The notes under the pieces were generated by a model that was not told where the DNA came from, made no database searches, and worked only from the letters and a program-made list of their open reading frames with translations. Shown here piece by piece: positions 1 through 7,136 of a stretch of DNA of 33,176 bases (position 1 is the first letter of the stretch; each line of letters begins with the position of its first letter). Position numbers and translations under genes: made by a program. Location: NCBI GenBank assembly GCA_944382845.1, contig CALWNN010000059.1, positions 1 through 33,176 of the forward strand, written 5' to 3'. The DNA is from an uncultured Clostridia bacterium (GTDB lineage: Bacteria; Bacillota; Clostridia; Oscillospirales; Ruminococcaceae).

Positions 1-125
1 TATGCGATACATAGGTGGAAGGAGATTTATATCTATTTGTATTTTATGATTTTTGAGCCTGTTTTTGCTTGAATATATGATTTACCCCTAATCCGCTTGC
101 GGATTAGGGGTTTTTTGACAGACTG
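1..125 (+). mobile_element. Probable right end of an insertion sequence (partial, enters from the left)
   Basis: The + strand at 111-125 reads a T-run followed by gacagactg. This is the near-perfect inverse of the IS1182-type left end at 33054-33069 (cagtctgtcgaaaaag): 14 of 15 positions match when aligned from the outer tip. A terminator hairpin at 85-116 lies just inside, as expected after a transposase gene. Frame 1 is open from base 1 to a TGA at 70-72 (ending ..MIFEPVFA), but this tail is not recognisable as a transposase, and frame 2 is also open from an ATG at 2 to a TGA at 47-49. The IS call therefore rests on the terminal repeat and the layout, not on protein similarity. Confidence 0.45.
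85..116 (+). terminator. Intrinsic terminator
   Basis: A perfect 11-bp stem (cccctaatccg at 85-95 with cggattagggg at 100-110) has a CTTG tetraloop and is followed by six T on the + strand. It would end the transcript entering from the left edge, probably the transposase of the IS whose right end lies here. It has no T-run on the minus-strand side, so it is not a good terminator for pyk. Confidence 0.85.
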
Positions 126-147
126 AAGTCAACCTTTCGGTTGACTT
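126..147. terminator. Perfect hairpin touching the IS end, probable pyk terminator remnant
   Basis: A 9-bp perfect stem (aagtcaacc 126-134, ggttgactt 139-147) closes on a TTTC loop (GAAA on the minus strand). It lies 54 bases beyond the pyk stop and is the only strong hairpin downstream of that gene. On the + strand it is followed by TTTT; on the minus strand the expected U-tract is replaced directly by the IS tip. Inferred: a formerly bidirectional or pyk terminator into whose U-tract the IS inserted. Confidence 0.5.
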
Positions 148-200
148 TTAGATAGGTTGAGACAAAGCGTAAAAACTGAGGCTTTGCTGTTTATTATAAT

Positions 201-1622
201 TTATTCAACTACCTGAACCTTAAGAAGGTTTGTTGTACCGGAGATTCCAAGAGGAACGCCCGCTGTGAGAACAACAAGATCTCCATGCTTTATATATCCG
301 TAGTGCATTGCCTGATTGACGGCGTGCTGGATAAGATCGTCGGTGTTGGTTTTTTCATCAACCATTCCCGGAAGAACTCCCCATGACATATTAAGCTGTC
401 TGCATGCTCTTTCGTCTGTTGTAAATCCTATGATAGGACAGTTGGGACGATATTTTGATATCATTCTTGCGGTCTTTCCTGTTTTTGTAACAGTAATAAT
501 AGCCGAAGCGTTAAGATCGTGGGCGGTTGTAACTGTAGCATGAGAAATAGCGTCTGTAATAGAACCGTCTGTTCTGCTTTCAAACTTTTCAAATCTTGCT
601 TTGTAATTGATATCCTTTTCTGTTGTTTCGGCAATAAGAGCCATTGTCTTTACTGTTTCAACAGGAAATTCTCCGGCAGCAGTCTCTCCGGAAAGCATAA
701 TAGCAGAAGTGCCGTCATAAATAGCATTTGCAACGTCTGTTATCTCAGCTCTTGTAGGACGCGGAGCGTGTATCATCGACTCAAGCATCTGAGTAGCTGT
801 GATGACCTGCTTTCCGGCTCTGTAGCCCTTCTTAATAAGCTCCTTCTGTATAGCTGGGATTTTTTCAAATGGAATCTCAACGCCCATATCGCCTCTTGCA
901 ATCATAATTCCGTCAGCAGCGTCAAGAATTTCATCTATATTCTCAACGCCCTCTGCATTTTCAATTTTAGCAATAATTCTCGGATCCTGCCAGCCAAGGC
1001 TCTGTGTAAATTTCCTTAAATAATTTATGTCGGCAGCAGATCTTACAAAAGATGCAGCAATAAAATCAAATCCCATTTTTGCTCCGAATGCAAGGTCGTT
1101 CATATCGGCATCGCTGATGTAAGGCATTGAAAGATTTACCCCGGGAACGTTTATTCCCTTGTTGTCTGAAAGAATACCTCCGTGAATAACTCTGCAAACA
1201 ACGTCGGTTGCAGTTATCTTTTCTGAAACAAGTTCGATAACACCATCATTTATAAGAATAGAAGTTCCTACAGAAATATCCTTTGGAAATTTAGGGAATG
1301 AAATGGAGCAAATATCTTTTGTGCCTTCAACATCGTTGATAGTCAGAGTGAAAAGGTCGCCATCCTTTATCTCAACCGGCTTATGATCCTTAAACTGCTT
1401 TAATCTTATCTCAGGACCTTTTGTGTCAAGAAGAGTAGCAATAGGAAGCGAAAGCTCATCCCTGAGCTTTGATATCTGTTCAAAACGACGTTTGTGAGTT
1501 GCGTGGTCTCCATGTGAAAAGTTGAATCTTGCCACGTTCATGCCAGCTTTCATAAGCTGTCTCATAATGCCGTCGTTGTCTGTAGCAGGACCAATGGTGC
1601 AGACGATTTTTGTTTTTCTCAT
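201..1622 (-). CDS. pyk: Pyruvate kinase
   Basis: Catalyses phosphoenolpyruvate + ADP to pyruvate + ATP, the last step of glycolysis, in the cytoplasm. The N-terminus MRKTKIVCTIGPATD and the block NVARFNFSHG are the classic start of the A domain. RIIAKIENAEGV carries the catalytic lysine, and IARGDMGVEIP with TQMLESM form the active-site and Mg-binding region. The C-terminal part is the short form without the extra PEP-utiliser-like domain of Bacillus subtilis Pyk. The frame is open upstream to 1691, but the start is placed at the ATG ending at 1622: AAAGGA lies 10 bases before it, whereas the in-frame ATG at 1631 nearly touches that Shine-Dalgarno. This gives 473 residues, the usual clostridial length. 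It is transcribed alone, divergently from aroF, from a strong promoter with a leader of about 105 bases in which I see no riboswitch. Confidence 0.97.
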   Translation of the reverse strand: MRKTKIVCTIGPATDNDGIMRQLMKAGMNVARFNFSHGDHATHKRRFEQISKLRDELSLPIATLLDTKGPEIRLKQFKDHKPVEIKDGDLFTLTINDVEGTKDICSISFPKFPKDISVGTSILINDGVIELVSEKITATDVVCRVIHGGILSDNKGINVPGVNLSMPYISDADMNDLAFGAKMGFDFIAASFVRSAADINYLRKFTQSLGWQDPRIIAKIENAEGVENIDEILDAADGIMIARGDMGVEIPFEKIPAIQKELIKKGYRAGKQVITATQMLESMIHAPRPTRAEITDVANAIYDGTSAIMLSGETAAGEFPVETVKTMALIAETTEKDINYKARFEKFESRTDGSITDAISHATVTTAHDLNASAIITVTKTGKTARMISKYRPNCPIIGFTTDERACRQLNMSWGVLPGMVDEKTNTDDLIQHAVNQAMHYGYIKHGDLVVLTAGVPLGISGTTNLLKVQVVE

Positions 1623-1733
1623 ATTATTCATGTCCTTTCCGTTTTTTAGACAGAAGAAATTATTAAGTATTGTAATTGATCTCCCGGGCAAAGCTTTTGG
1701 ATTTAATAAACATCAAAAATCTCACCAATATAT

Positions 1734-1761
1734 ATTATATCCGAAATTTAATTATTGTCAA
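1734..1761 (-). promoter_or_regulatory. Promoter of pyk (sigma-A type)
   Basis: On the minus strand TTGACA (1761-1756) and TATAAT (1739-1734) are both perfect and separated by 16 bp. Transcription would start near 1727, leaving a leader of about 105 bases before the pyk start. Confidence 0.85.
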
Positions 1762-1856
1762 TCGCTTTTACAGGTTTTTTACTTTCAATTTTTTATGTTG
1801 TAGGAAATTCTAAAATATATTCAACAATAACATACGAATTTTAAGCAAAAATCTAC

Positions 1857-1885
1857 TTGACAAATAAAAAATACTGCTGTATACT
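1857..1885 (+). promoter_or_regulatory. Promoter of the DAHP synthase gene
   Basis: TTGACA (1857-1862), a 17-bp spacer and TATACT (1880-1885), about 55 bases before the gene start. The leader is short and shows no T-box or attenuator hairpin, so control is more likely allosteric, at the enzyme. Confidence 0.85.
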
Positions 1886-1939
1886 TTATTACATAAAAGC
1901 ATAAAAACTTTAAAGTGTAAAATATAAGGAGATTTTTTT

Positions 1940-2956
1940 ATGATTATCGTACTTAAACAGACTGCCTCAAAAGCAAATATAGAAAATCTTATTGATGAGA
2001 TTAAATCAAAAGGACTTTCGATAAATTACAGCGAGGGTGAGACTTCAACAATTGTCGGTGTGATTGGGGATACTACAAGACTTGATGTAGACGATCTTGA
2101 AAAGCTGCCTTATGTTGAAAACGTAAAGCGTGTTTCAGAGCCTTACAAGGCTGCAAACAGAAAAATGCATCCTGATGACACGATAGTAAAAGTCACAGAC
2201 ACTGTTTCAATTGGCGAAGGGAAATTCAACGTTATTGCAGGTCCGTGTTCAGTTGAGAGTGAAGAACAGGTAATTGAAGTTGCAAAACGTGTTAAAGCTG
2301 CAGGTGCTACTTTGCTGCGGGGTGGAGCGTTCAAGCCGAGAACTTCTCCGTACTCGTTCCAAGGGCTTGAAGCAGATGGGATAAAACTTCTTCTTGAAGC
2401 CAGAAAAGAAACCGGACTTCCCATTGTGACAGAAATAATGAACATAAATCATCTTGAACTGTTTTCAGATGTTGACGTAATTCAGGTCGGGGCAAGAAAT
2501 ATGCAGAATTTCGATCTGCTTAAAGAACTGGGGAAGTGCGATAAACCTATACTTCTTAAAAGAGGTCTTGCAAATACAATTGAAGAATGGCTTATGTCTG
2601 CCGAATACATTATGGCGGGAGGAAATAAAAATGTTATTCTTTGCGAAAGAGGGATAAGGACTTTTGAAACATATACAAGAAATACTCTTGATATTTCGGC
2701 AGTACCCGTGCTTAAAAATCTCACTCACCTGCCGATTATAGTTGATCCAAGCCATGCCACGGGAATGAGATGGCTTGTGCCTCCTCTTGCTAAAACAGCT
2801 GTTGCCGCCGGGGCGGATGGATTGATGATAGAAGTTCATAATAATCCTGCAAAAGCACTTTGCGATGGTGCGCAGTCAATTGACCCTGACGCATTTGATG
2901 AGCTTATGAAAGACATCAAACGCAGGGTAGAGTTTGAAGGGAAGACTCTTGGATAA
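1940..2956 (+). CDS. aroF: 3-deoxy-7-phosphoheptulonate (DAHP) synthase, type I-beta with regulatory domain
   Basis: Condenses phosphoenolpyruvate with erythrose-4-phosphate in the first step of the shikimate pathway. Residues 1-70 form the ferredoxin-like regulatory domain seen in the Thermotoga-type enzyme; residues from about 95 form the (beta/alpha)8 barrel. Visible signature blocks are GPCSVES (101-107, metal-binding Cys103), [40 protein letters not shown] and the metal-binding PSHATG. The length of 338 residues equals that of the T. maritima enzyme. AAGGAG at 1926-1931 precedes the ATG. The N-terminal domain suggests feedback inhibition by aromatic amino acids, as known for that subtype. 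The gene has its own promoter and terminator and no other aro gene nearby. Transketolase, which makes erythrose-4-phosphate, is encoded in the same window but about 21 kb away. Confidence 0.96.
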   Translation: MIIVLKQTASKANIENLIDEIKSKGLSINYSEGETSTIVGVIGDTTRLDVDDLEKLPYVENVKRVSEPYKAANRKMHPDDTIVKVTDTVSIGEGKFNVIAGPCSVESEEQVIEVAKRVKAAGATLLRGGAFKPRTSPYSFQGLEADGIKLLLEARKETGLPIVTEIMNINHLELFSDVDVIQVGARNMQNFDLLKELGKCDKPILLKRGLANTIEEWLMSAEYIMAGGNKNVILCERGIRTFETYTRNTLDISAVPVLKNLTHLPIIVDPSHATGMRWLVPPLAKTAVAAGADGLMIEVHNNPAKALCDGAQSIDPDAFDELMKDIKRRVEFEGKTLG

Positions 2957-2971
2957 ACATAATGTCAGATT

Positions 2972-2998
2972 TGCCGGAAAAACTCCGGCACTTTTTTT
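2972..2998 (+). terminator. Intrinsic terminator after the DAHP synthase gene
   Basis: A 7-bp stem (tgccgga / tccggca) with an AAAAC loop is followed by seven T, 16 bases after the stop codon. Confidence 0.9.
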
Positions 2999-3008
2999 AA
3001 AAAAACAG

Positions 3009-3037
3009 TTGAAATAACGAATCTTTTATAGTATAAT
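3009..3037 (+). promoter_or_regulatory. Promoter of the GH13 glycosidase gene
   Basis: TTGAAA (3009-3014), a 17-bp spacer and TATAAT (3032-3037), starting directly after the preceding terminator. No catabolite-responsive operator is obvious nearby. Confidence 0.85.
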
Positions 3038-3083
3038 TCAGGTAAGAGAATTAAAAACCTATGATCAGATGGAGGTAACGCTT

Positions 3084-4625
3084 ATGTCAGATAATCCTAA
3101 ATGGCTTAATAACGCAGTTTTCTATGAAATTTATCCCCAGTCCTTTATGGATACCGACTGTGATGGAGTGGGTAATATAAATGGAATAACTGAAAAGCTT
3201 GATTATATAAAAGATCTCGGCTGCAATGCAATATGGCTCAATCCATGCTTTGAATCTCCTTTCGGAGATGCCGGATACGACGTTTCAGATTATTGCAGGG
3301 TCGCTGCGAGATACGGAACGAATGACGATCTCATAAATCTGTTCAATGAAGCTCATAGGCGTGATATGCACGTTATTTTAGACCTTGTTCCGGGACATAC
3401 TTCATGGGAACATCCATGGTTTAAAGAAAGCATGAAAGCTGAAAGAAACCAATTTACAGATCGTTACGTGTGGACAGACAGTATTTGGGAGGAACCCACA
3501 GGCTACGGCTCTTTAAGAGGAATCTCCGACCGTGACGGAAGCTGTGCTGTGAATTTTTTTACTCATCAGCCTGCGCTTAATTATGGTTTTTATAAACCTA
3601 CCAGACCATGGCAGCAGTCAGTAGATTCTCAAGGTGCAATCGCTACTCGGGAAGCAATGAAAGACGTTATGAAATTCTGGCTTTCAAGGGGATGTGATGG
3701 ATTTCGTGTTGATATGGCAGGATCTCTTGTTAAAAACGATGAGGATTCAAAGGGAACAATCACTCTTTGGCAGAACATGACCGACTTTGTAAGAAAGGAA
3801 TTTCCCGAAGCTGTCCTTGTTTCAGAATGGGGTGAGCCTGACAAGAGCCTTCAGGGGGGATTTCACATGGATTTTCTGCTCCACTTCGGACCTTCTCATT
3901 ATAACGATCTCTTCCGTTGTGAAAACCCGTATTTTGACGGAAAGGGAACGGCGGCTGATTTTGTGGAAAAATATATTGATAGCTATGAAAAGTCTGAAAG
4001 AAAGGGACTTATTTGTATTCCTACAGGAAATCACGATATGGACAGACTTGCAAGACATATCCATGGTGACAATAAAAAGCTTGCGTTTGCATTCTTACTT
4101 ACAATGCCGGGTGCGCCATATATCTACTACGGCGATGAGATCGGAATGAACTACGTTGAGGGACTGACTTCAGTTGAGGGAGGATACGGAAGAACAGGTT
4201 CACGCTCTCCAATGCAGTGGGATAACTCAATAAATGCCGGTTTTTCGGCCGCTCCGTCAGAAAAGCTTTATATCCCTATTGACCCGTCAGAGGATAGACC
4301 TACAGTACAAAGTCAGCTGAATGATAAAAATTCACTGAGAAGCGAAGTTAAAAAACTGATTTCCATAAGACAAGCGCATAAGGCTCTTCAGAGCAAGGGG
4401 GAAATCGAATTTATAACAAAAGGAGAAGAGGGAAAGCCTCTTTCATACATAAGAAAAACTGAAGGTGAACAGATACTGATTTCAGTAAATCCAACAGATA
4501 AGCCGTGCGAGTTCAAGATCGACAGCCGTGTTAAGGAAGTTATCTATTCATTGGGAGATGGAGCTGTAATTAAGGAAGGCAGCATTGTTATCAGAGAATG
4601 TTCTGCTGTGTTTGCTATACTATGA
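3084..4625 (+). CDS. Alpha-amylase family (GH13) glycosidase, cytoplasmic
   Basis: A GH13 alpha-glucan-active enzyme of 513 residues. The catalytic triad is visible: nucleophile Asp210 in GFRVDMAG, acid/base Glu248 in LVSEWGEP and Asp318 in TGNHDMDR. GDAGYDVSDY, PGAPYIYYGDEIGM and GSRSPMQWD place it with the oligo-1,6-glucosidase, trehalulose and trehalose-synthase group. Region I reads DLVPGHTS (100-107), with Gly where most GH13 enzymes have Asn. There is no signal peptide, so it probably acts on imported oligosaccharides. The frame opens at 3069, but GGAGGT at 3071-3076 fits the ATG at 3084. It has its own promoter and no transporter or regulator beside it. Exact specificity (alpha-glucosidase, glucan glucosidase or glucosyltransferase) cannot be read from the sequence. 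Confidence 0.9.
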   Translation: MSDNPKWLNNAVFYEIYPQSFMDTDCDGVGNINGITEKLDYIKDLGCNAIWLNPCFESPFGDAGYDVSDYCRVAARYGTNDDLINLFNEAHRRDMHVILDLVPGHTSWEHPWFKESMKAERNQFTDRYVWTDSIWEEPTGYGSLRGISDRDGSCAVNFFTHQPALNYGFYKPTRPWQQSVDSQGAIATREAMKDVMKFWLSRGCDGFRVDMAGSLVKNDEDSKGTITLWQNMTDFVRKEFPEAVLVSEWGEPDKSLQGGFHMDFLLHFGPSHYNDLFRCENPYFDGKGTAADFVEKYIDSYEKSERKGLICIPTGNHDMDRLARHIHGDNKKLAFAFLLTMPGAPYIYYGDEIGMNYVEGLTSVEGGYGRTGSRSPMQWDNSINAGFSAAPSEKLYIPIDPSEDRPTVQSQLNDKNSLRSEVKKLISIRQAHKALQSKGEIEFITKGEEGKPLSYIRKTEGEQILISVNPTDKPCEFKIDSRVKEVIYSLGDGAVIKEGSIVIRECSAVFAIL

Positions 4626-4646
4626 CAAGAATGTGAGTAAATAATA

Positions 4647-4675
4647 TAGACAAGTAAATCTGATGGTGATATAAT
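4647..4675 (+). promoter_or_regulatory. Promoter of the acidic membrane-anchored protein gene
   Basis: TAGACA (4647-4652), a 17-bp spacer and TATAAT (4670-4675) with an extended -10 TG at 4667-4668. Transcription would begin near 4682, about 55 bases before the start codon. Confidence 0.75.
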
Positions 4676-4737
4676 TTAACTAAAAATTTTGTTTTAATAA
4701 CAATTGTATTTTTTGAAAATTTTTAAGGAGGAGCAAT

Positions 4738-6363
4738 ATGGAAAAGAAATCTATTCTCACGCCTGTTCTTTGCGTGATACTTTCCGTGGTTCTTTTGGGA
4801 AGTGGTGCAATTGCACTATTCAAGGGCGGAGTTTTTTCAAACGACAAGGATAAGCTTGCCAAGAACAATAACAATGATCAGATATCTATTGAATTTGAGG
4901 GAATTAATAATGCTCTTACATATGTAAGCAATAACTTTTCAAAGCTTGAAAAAATTGCAAAGGGAGAGATTGATACGGGTGTTTCCGCAGCTATCGGCGT
5001 TGAATTGACTGAGGCTGCAGGCGCCGGAGATATAGGCAGGTTTGATTTTACTGTTGACGCAAAATCAAAGGGCGGAAATCAGGCTGCTGATTATGCAATA
5101 AAATATGATGGTCAGGCTATCGCAACCATGAATACAGTATTTTCCGATGATACTGTATATGTAAGGATACCTGAACTTAACGACGCATATATCAAAGGAA
5201 GTCTCAATTTTGATGAACTTATGTCATCGGAACTTTATGATGAAGATGTTACCGCTGCAGCCAGACTTGCAGAAAAGACTCAGGAAATCGTAACCGATGA
5301 GCTTATAGAAGATGTTTTTGATCTTCTTGTGGAAAGTGTTGAAAACAATATTCCCGAAGGAAAGAATGCAGAAAATCTTACGGGCGATATTGAAGGTATA
5401 GAATACGATTATACCCAAAAGACCTATACTATCACATATGATAATTTCAAAGGTGCCGCTCTCGAATTTCTTAACGGAATCAAAACCAATAAAGATCTTG
5501 AGGAAGTATATAATCTTTATATCAATGAGCTTGGTGCAGCAGCTGAAATGACTCAGGAAGATGCAGATAATCCTTCTTACAGAGAAATGGTTGAAACGCT
5601 TATAGAAGAAATTGAAGCAAGCGAAGATGACTCCGACGATACCATCGATGTAAACATAGCATATAACAGCGATAATGACCCATGCGGAATAAACATCGAC
5701 ATTTACGGTGAGGCTATTGCTATTGCTGTTGTCAACGAAAAGGATAAGTGCGGATTTGAATTTGAGATTTATGAAGATAATGAAAAGGCATGCGAATTTG
5801 CAGCTGCTCTTACAGGTTCGGACGGAGCATATGAGGGCAAATTCATTTTCGGTGTATTTGATTCCGGAATTTATAAAACTGCTTCAATGGATCTTTCAAC
5901 CGATATTGAAGTTGTAGACGAAGAAACAGGGGCTTTCAAAGGCAACATAACTGTGAGCCTTGATGCGGATGGTGAAAAAGTATTTTTCTCAATCGATTCT
6001 GACTCAACTGCAGATAAGACCGTATTTTCATTCTCAGTAGGCGCCGATGATGAAGTTTATGTCACTGCCGACCTCAGTATTGTTGAAACTAATGCAAGCG
6101 ATATAACTCTTCCTACAGGCACTGTTTACGACTTTGAGAATGAGGCCGACCTTGAAAGCTATCAGAACAGCTGTGACTTTGAAGGTTTTGAACAGAATGC
6201 TAAAAGTATTCTCGGAGAAGACCTTTATTATGAAATAACAGGCAGCGATGGGTATGACGAATTCAACTATGATGATTATGATAATTACGGAAACTACAAT
6301 GATTATTATGATCTTGATAATTATGAATACGACTTCGGCACGGGAACAGCTGTCGCTTCATAA
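4738..6363 (+). CDS. Membrane-anchored acidic extracellular protein, function unknown
   Basis: I do not recognise a named family. The 541 residues start with a short basic stretch (MEKKS) and one hydrophobic segment at about 6-31, which acts as an uncleaved anchor or signal; there is no lipobox cysteine after it. The rest is soluble, rich in Asp, Glu, Asn and alternating hydrophobic residues, and reads like beta-rich repeats with some helix (for example LIEEIEASEDDSDDTID). The last 40 residues are a low-complexity Tyr/Asp/Asn tail (YDDYDNYGNYNDYYDLDNY). AAGGAGG sits 6 bases before the ATG and a good promoter precedes it. It is a single-gene unit, and its context (central metabolism upstream, a mobile-element remnant downstream) gives no hint of function. 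A cell-surface or envelope role is the most that can be inferred. Confidence 0.85.
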   Translation: MEKKSILTPVLCVILSVVLLGSGAIALFKGGVFSNDKDKLAKNNNNDQISIEFEGINNALTYVSNNFSKLEKIAKGEIDTGVSAAIGVELTEAAGAGDIGRFDFTVDAKSKGGNQAADYAIKYDGQAIATMNTVFSDDTVYVRIPELNDAYIKGSLNFDELMSSELYDEDVTAAARLAEKTQEIVTDELIEDVFDLLVESVENNIPEGKNAENLTGDIEGIEYDYTQKTYTITYDNFKGAALEFLNGIKTNKDLEEVYNLYINELGAAAEMTQEDADNPSYREMVETLIEEIEASEDDSDDTIDVNIAYNSDNDPCGINIDIYGEAIAIAVVNEKDKCGFEFEIYEDNEKACEFAAALTGSDGAYEGKFIFGVFDSGIYKTASMDLSTDIEVVDEETGAFKGNITVSLDADGEKVFFSIDSDSTADKTVFSFSVGADDEVYVTADLSIVETNASDITLPTGTVYDFENEADLESYQNSCDFEGFEQNAKSILGEDLYYEITGSDGYDEFNYDDYDNYGNYNDYYDLDNYEYDFGTGTAVAS

Positions 6364-6461
6364 TTAATAATTCCAAACCTAAAGCTAACATTATGAATGC
6401 AAATATTATTTTGAATTGCCTTTAAGAGTTATACAAATTATAACTAAGTCGCCGATGTCCC

Positions 6462-6710
6462 CCTGCCGAATATTCGGCAGGTCTGCCTCATATAAGGCGG
6501 CGGGTTCCATTCAGTTTTTCAGTGGGGGGTTTAATCCCCCACTGAAAAACTGAGGAGCAAAGCTCCTATCTGCAGCTTGCTGCAGTCAGCGACAGATTGC
6601 AATCGTCGCAACGTGATTAAGCCTGTCTGCTGAAAAGCAGACACCCTTATCAACGCTTTGCTCCGATTTAAAAAGCTTGTACAAAGTGACTAAGAGATCT
6701 TGGTCACTTT
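6462..6710. other. Hairpin-dense element: candidate structured RNA or non-autonomous mobile element
   Basis: Six strong inverted repeats lie in 250 bases: a 20-base perfect palindrome at 6462-6481; an 18-bp perfect stem 6511-6528/6536-6553; ctgcag stems at 6570-6585 with a CTTG loop; gattgcaatc with flanking pairs at 6590-6608; gtctgct/agcagac at 6625-6642 with a GAAA loop; and a 12-bp stem at 6683-6710. In addition ggagcaaagc (6554-6563) can pair with gctttgctcc (6655-6664), closing a junction around the three middle hairpins. Both stable loops (CTTG, GAAA) appear on the + strand, which suggests + as RNA sense. No strong promoter is visible. It matches no RNA family I can name. Confidence 0.55.
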
Positions 6711-6804
6711 TGTTTTGCATCTTTTGCCTGAATCCGACAATTGTTTCTATCGCCATGATTTTAAATTCTGGTGTATGCTTCAGATTTGGTTTTCTTTTTG
6801 ACAT
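6586..6804 (-). pseudogene. Truncated IS3-type transposase OrfA fused to the hairpin region
   Basis: The first 22 or so residues (MSKRKPNLKHTPEFKIMAIE) look like the start of the helix-turn-helix OrfA of IS3/IS150-type elements. After that the resemblance stops. The remaining 50 codons run through the hairpin array and read as arbitrary sequence (KGVCFSADRLNHV), ending at a TGA. A Shine-Dalgarno-like AAAGGGGA lies just upstream, and TATTAT on the minus strand at 6842-6837 could be a -10, with only a poor -35. No OrfB/DDE domain follows. Most likely a decayed or internally deleted IS; an expressed 72-residue peptide cannot be excluded but is unlikely to be a working transposase. Confidence 0.5.
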
Positions 6805-6934
6805 AAAAATCCCCTTTCATTAGATTTGCCTTTGGCATAATACCACATCAAAAGGCGGTTTTCACTTTAATGGAGAGCCGTTGTGCATAATATCTAACAA
6901 AAGGGAAGTGGTTAAGTTTTTGTCGTGCATTTTT

Positions 6935-7132
6935 TTACTTGTACTTGTAATAAAGCATACAATGACAAAATCCTTCAAAATCAGGGTCTTTTATTTGCTC
7001 TTTGAACTCCTTGCATACGCATTTGTTGTCCTCAGTTTGCTCCAATCGGCAGGGGCAATATCCTCCTGTCCTTTCAAGACCTTCTCTTATTTGTTTTACG
7101 ATTTCCTTGTCGGGATTTTCTACAACTTTCAT
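6935..7132 (-). CDS. Ferredoxin:thioredoxin reductase catalytic-chain-like small protein
   Basis: A 65-residue protein with six cysteines in three Cys-x-Cys pairs: CPC at 26-28, CVC at 38-40 and CHC at 56-58, ending HCMLYYKYK. This is the cysteine set of the FTR catalytic (beta) subunit, in which four cysteines hold a [4Fe-4S] cluster and two form the redox disulfide. The spacing differs: X9 then X15 here, against X16 then X8 in the plant and cyanobacterial enzyme. The ATG is preceded by AGGAGT, which overlaps the end of the helicase-loader gene; the gap is only 4 bases, so it is the last gene of the dnaD-dnaI operon. No FTR variable subunit is nearby. Likely a small redox or Fe-S protein; its substrate cannot be told. 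Confidence 0.75.
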   Translation of the reverse strand: MKVVENPDKEIVKQIREGLERTGGYCPCRLEQTEDNKCVCKEFKEQIKDPDFEGFCHCMLYYKYK

Positions 7133-7136
7133 TTTA

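Noticed and set aside
519-1019. 166-codon open frame on the + strand inside pyk
   Set aside because: It lies antisense to a clearly conserved enzyme, has no recognisable protein features and no ribosome site; a shadow of pyk codon usage.
1623-1939. Riboswitch or T-box in the long pyk/aroF intergenic region
   Set aside because: No T-box motif, no conserved riboswitch core and no terminator/antiterminator pair; only two divergent promoters and AT-rich DNA are visible.
3069-3083. Upstream start of the GH13 gene (15 bases earlier)
   Set aside because: It would place the start codon on top of the GGAGGT ribosome site, which clearly serves the ATG at 3084.
6235-6363. Tyr/Asn/Asp-rich end of the acidic protein as a tandem DNA repeat
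   Set aside because: The protein is low-complexity, but the codons vary and no exact tandem unit is present.
6462-6710. CRISPR array
   Set aside because: The palindromes differ from one another and there are no constant repeats with regular spacers.
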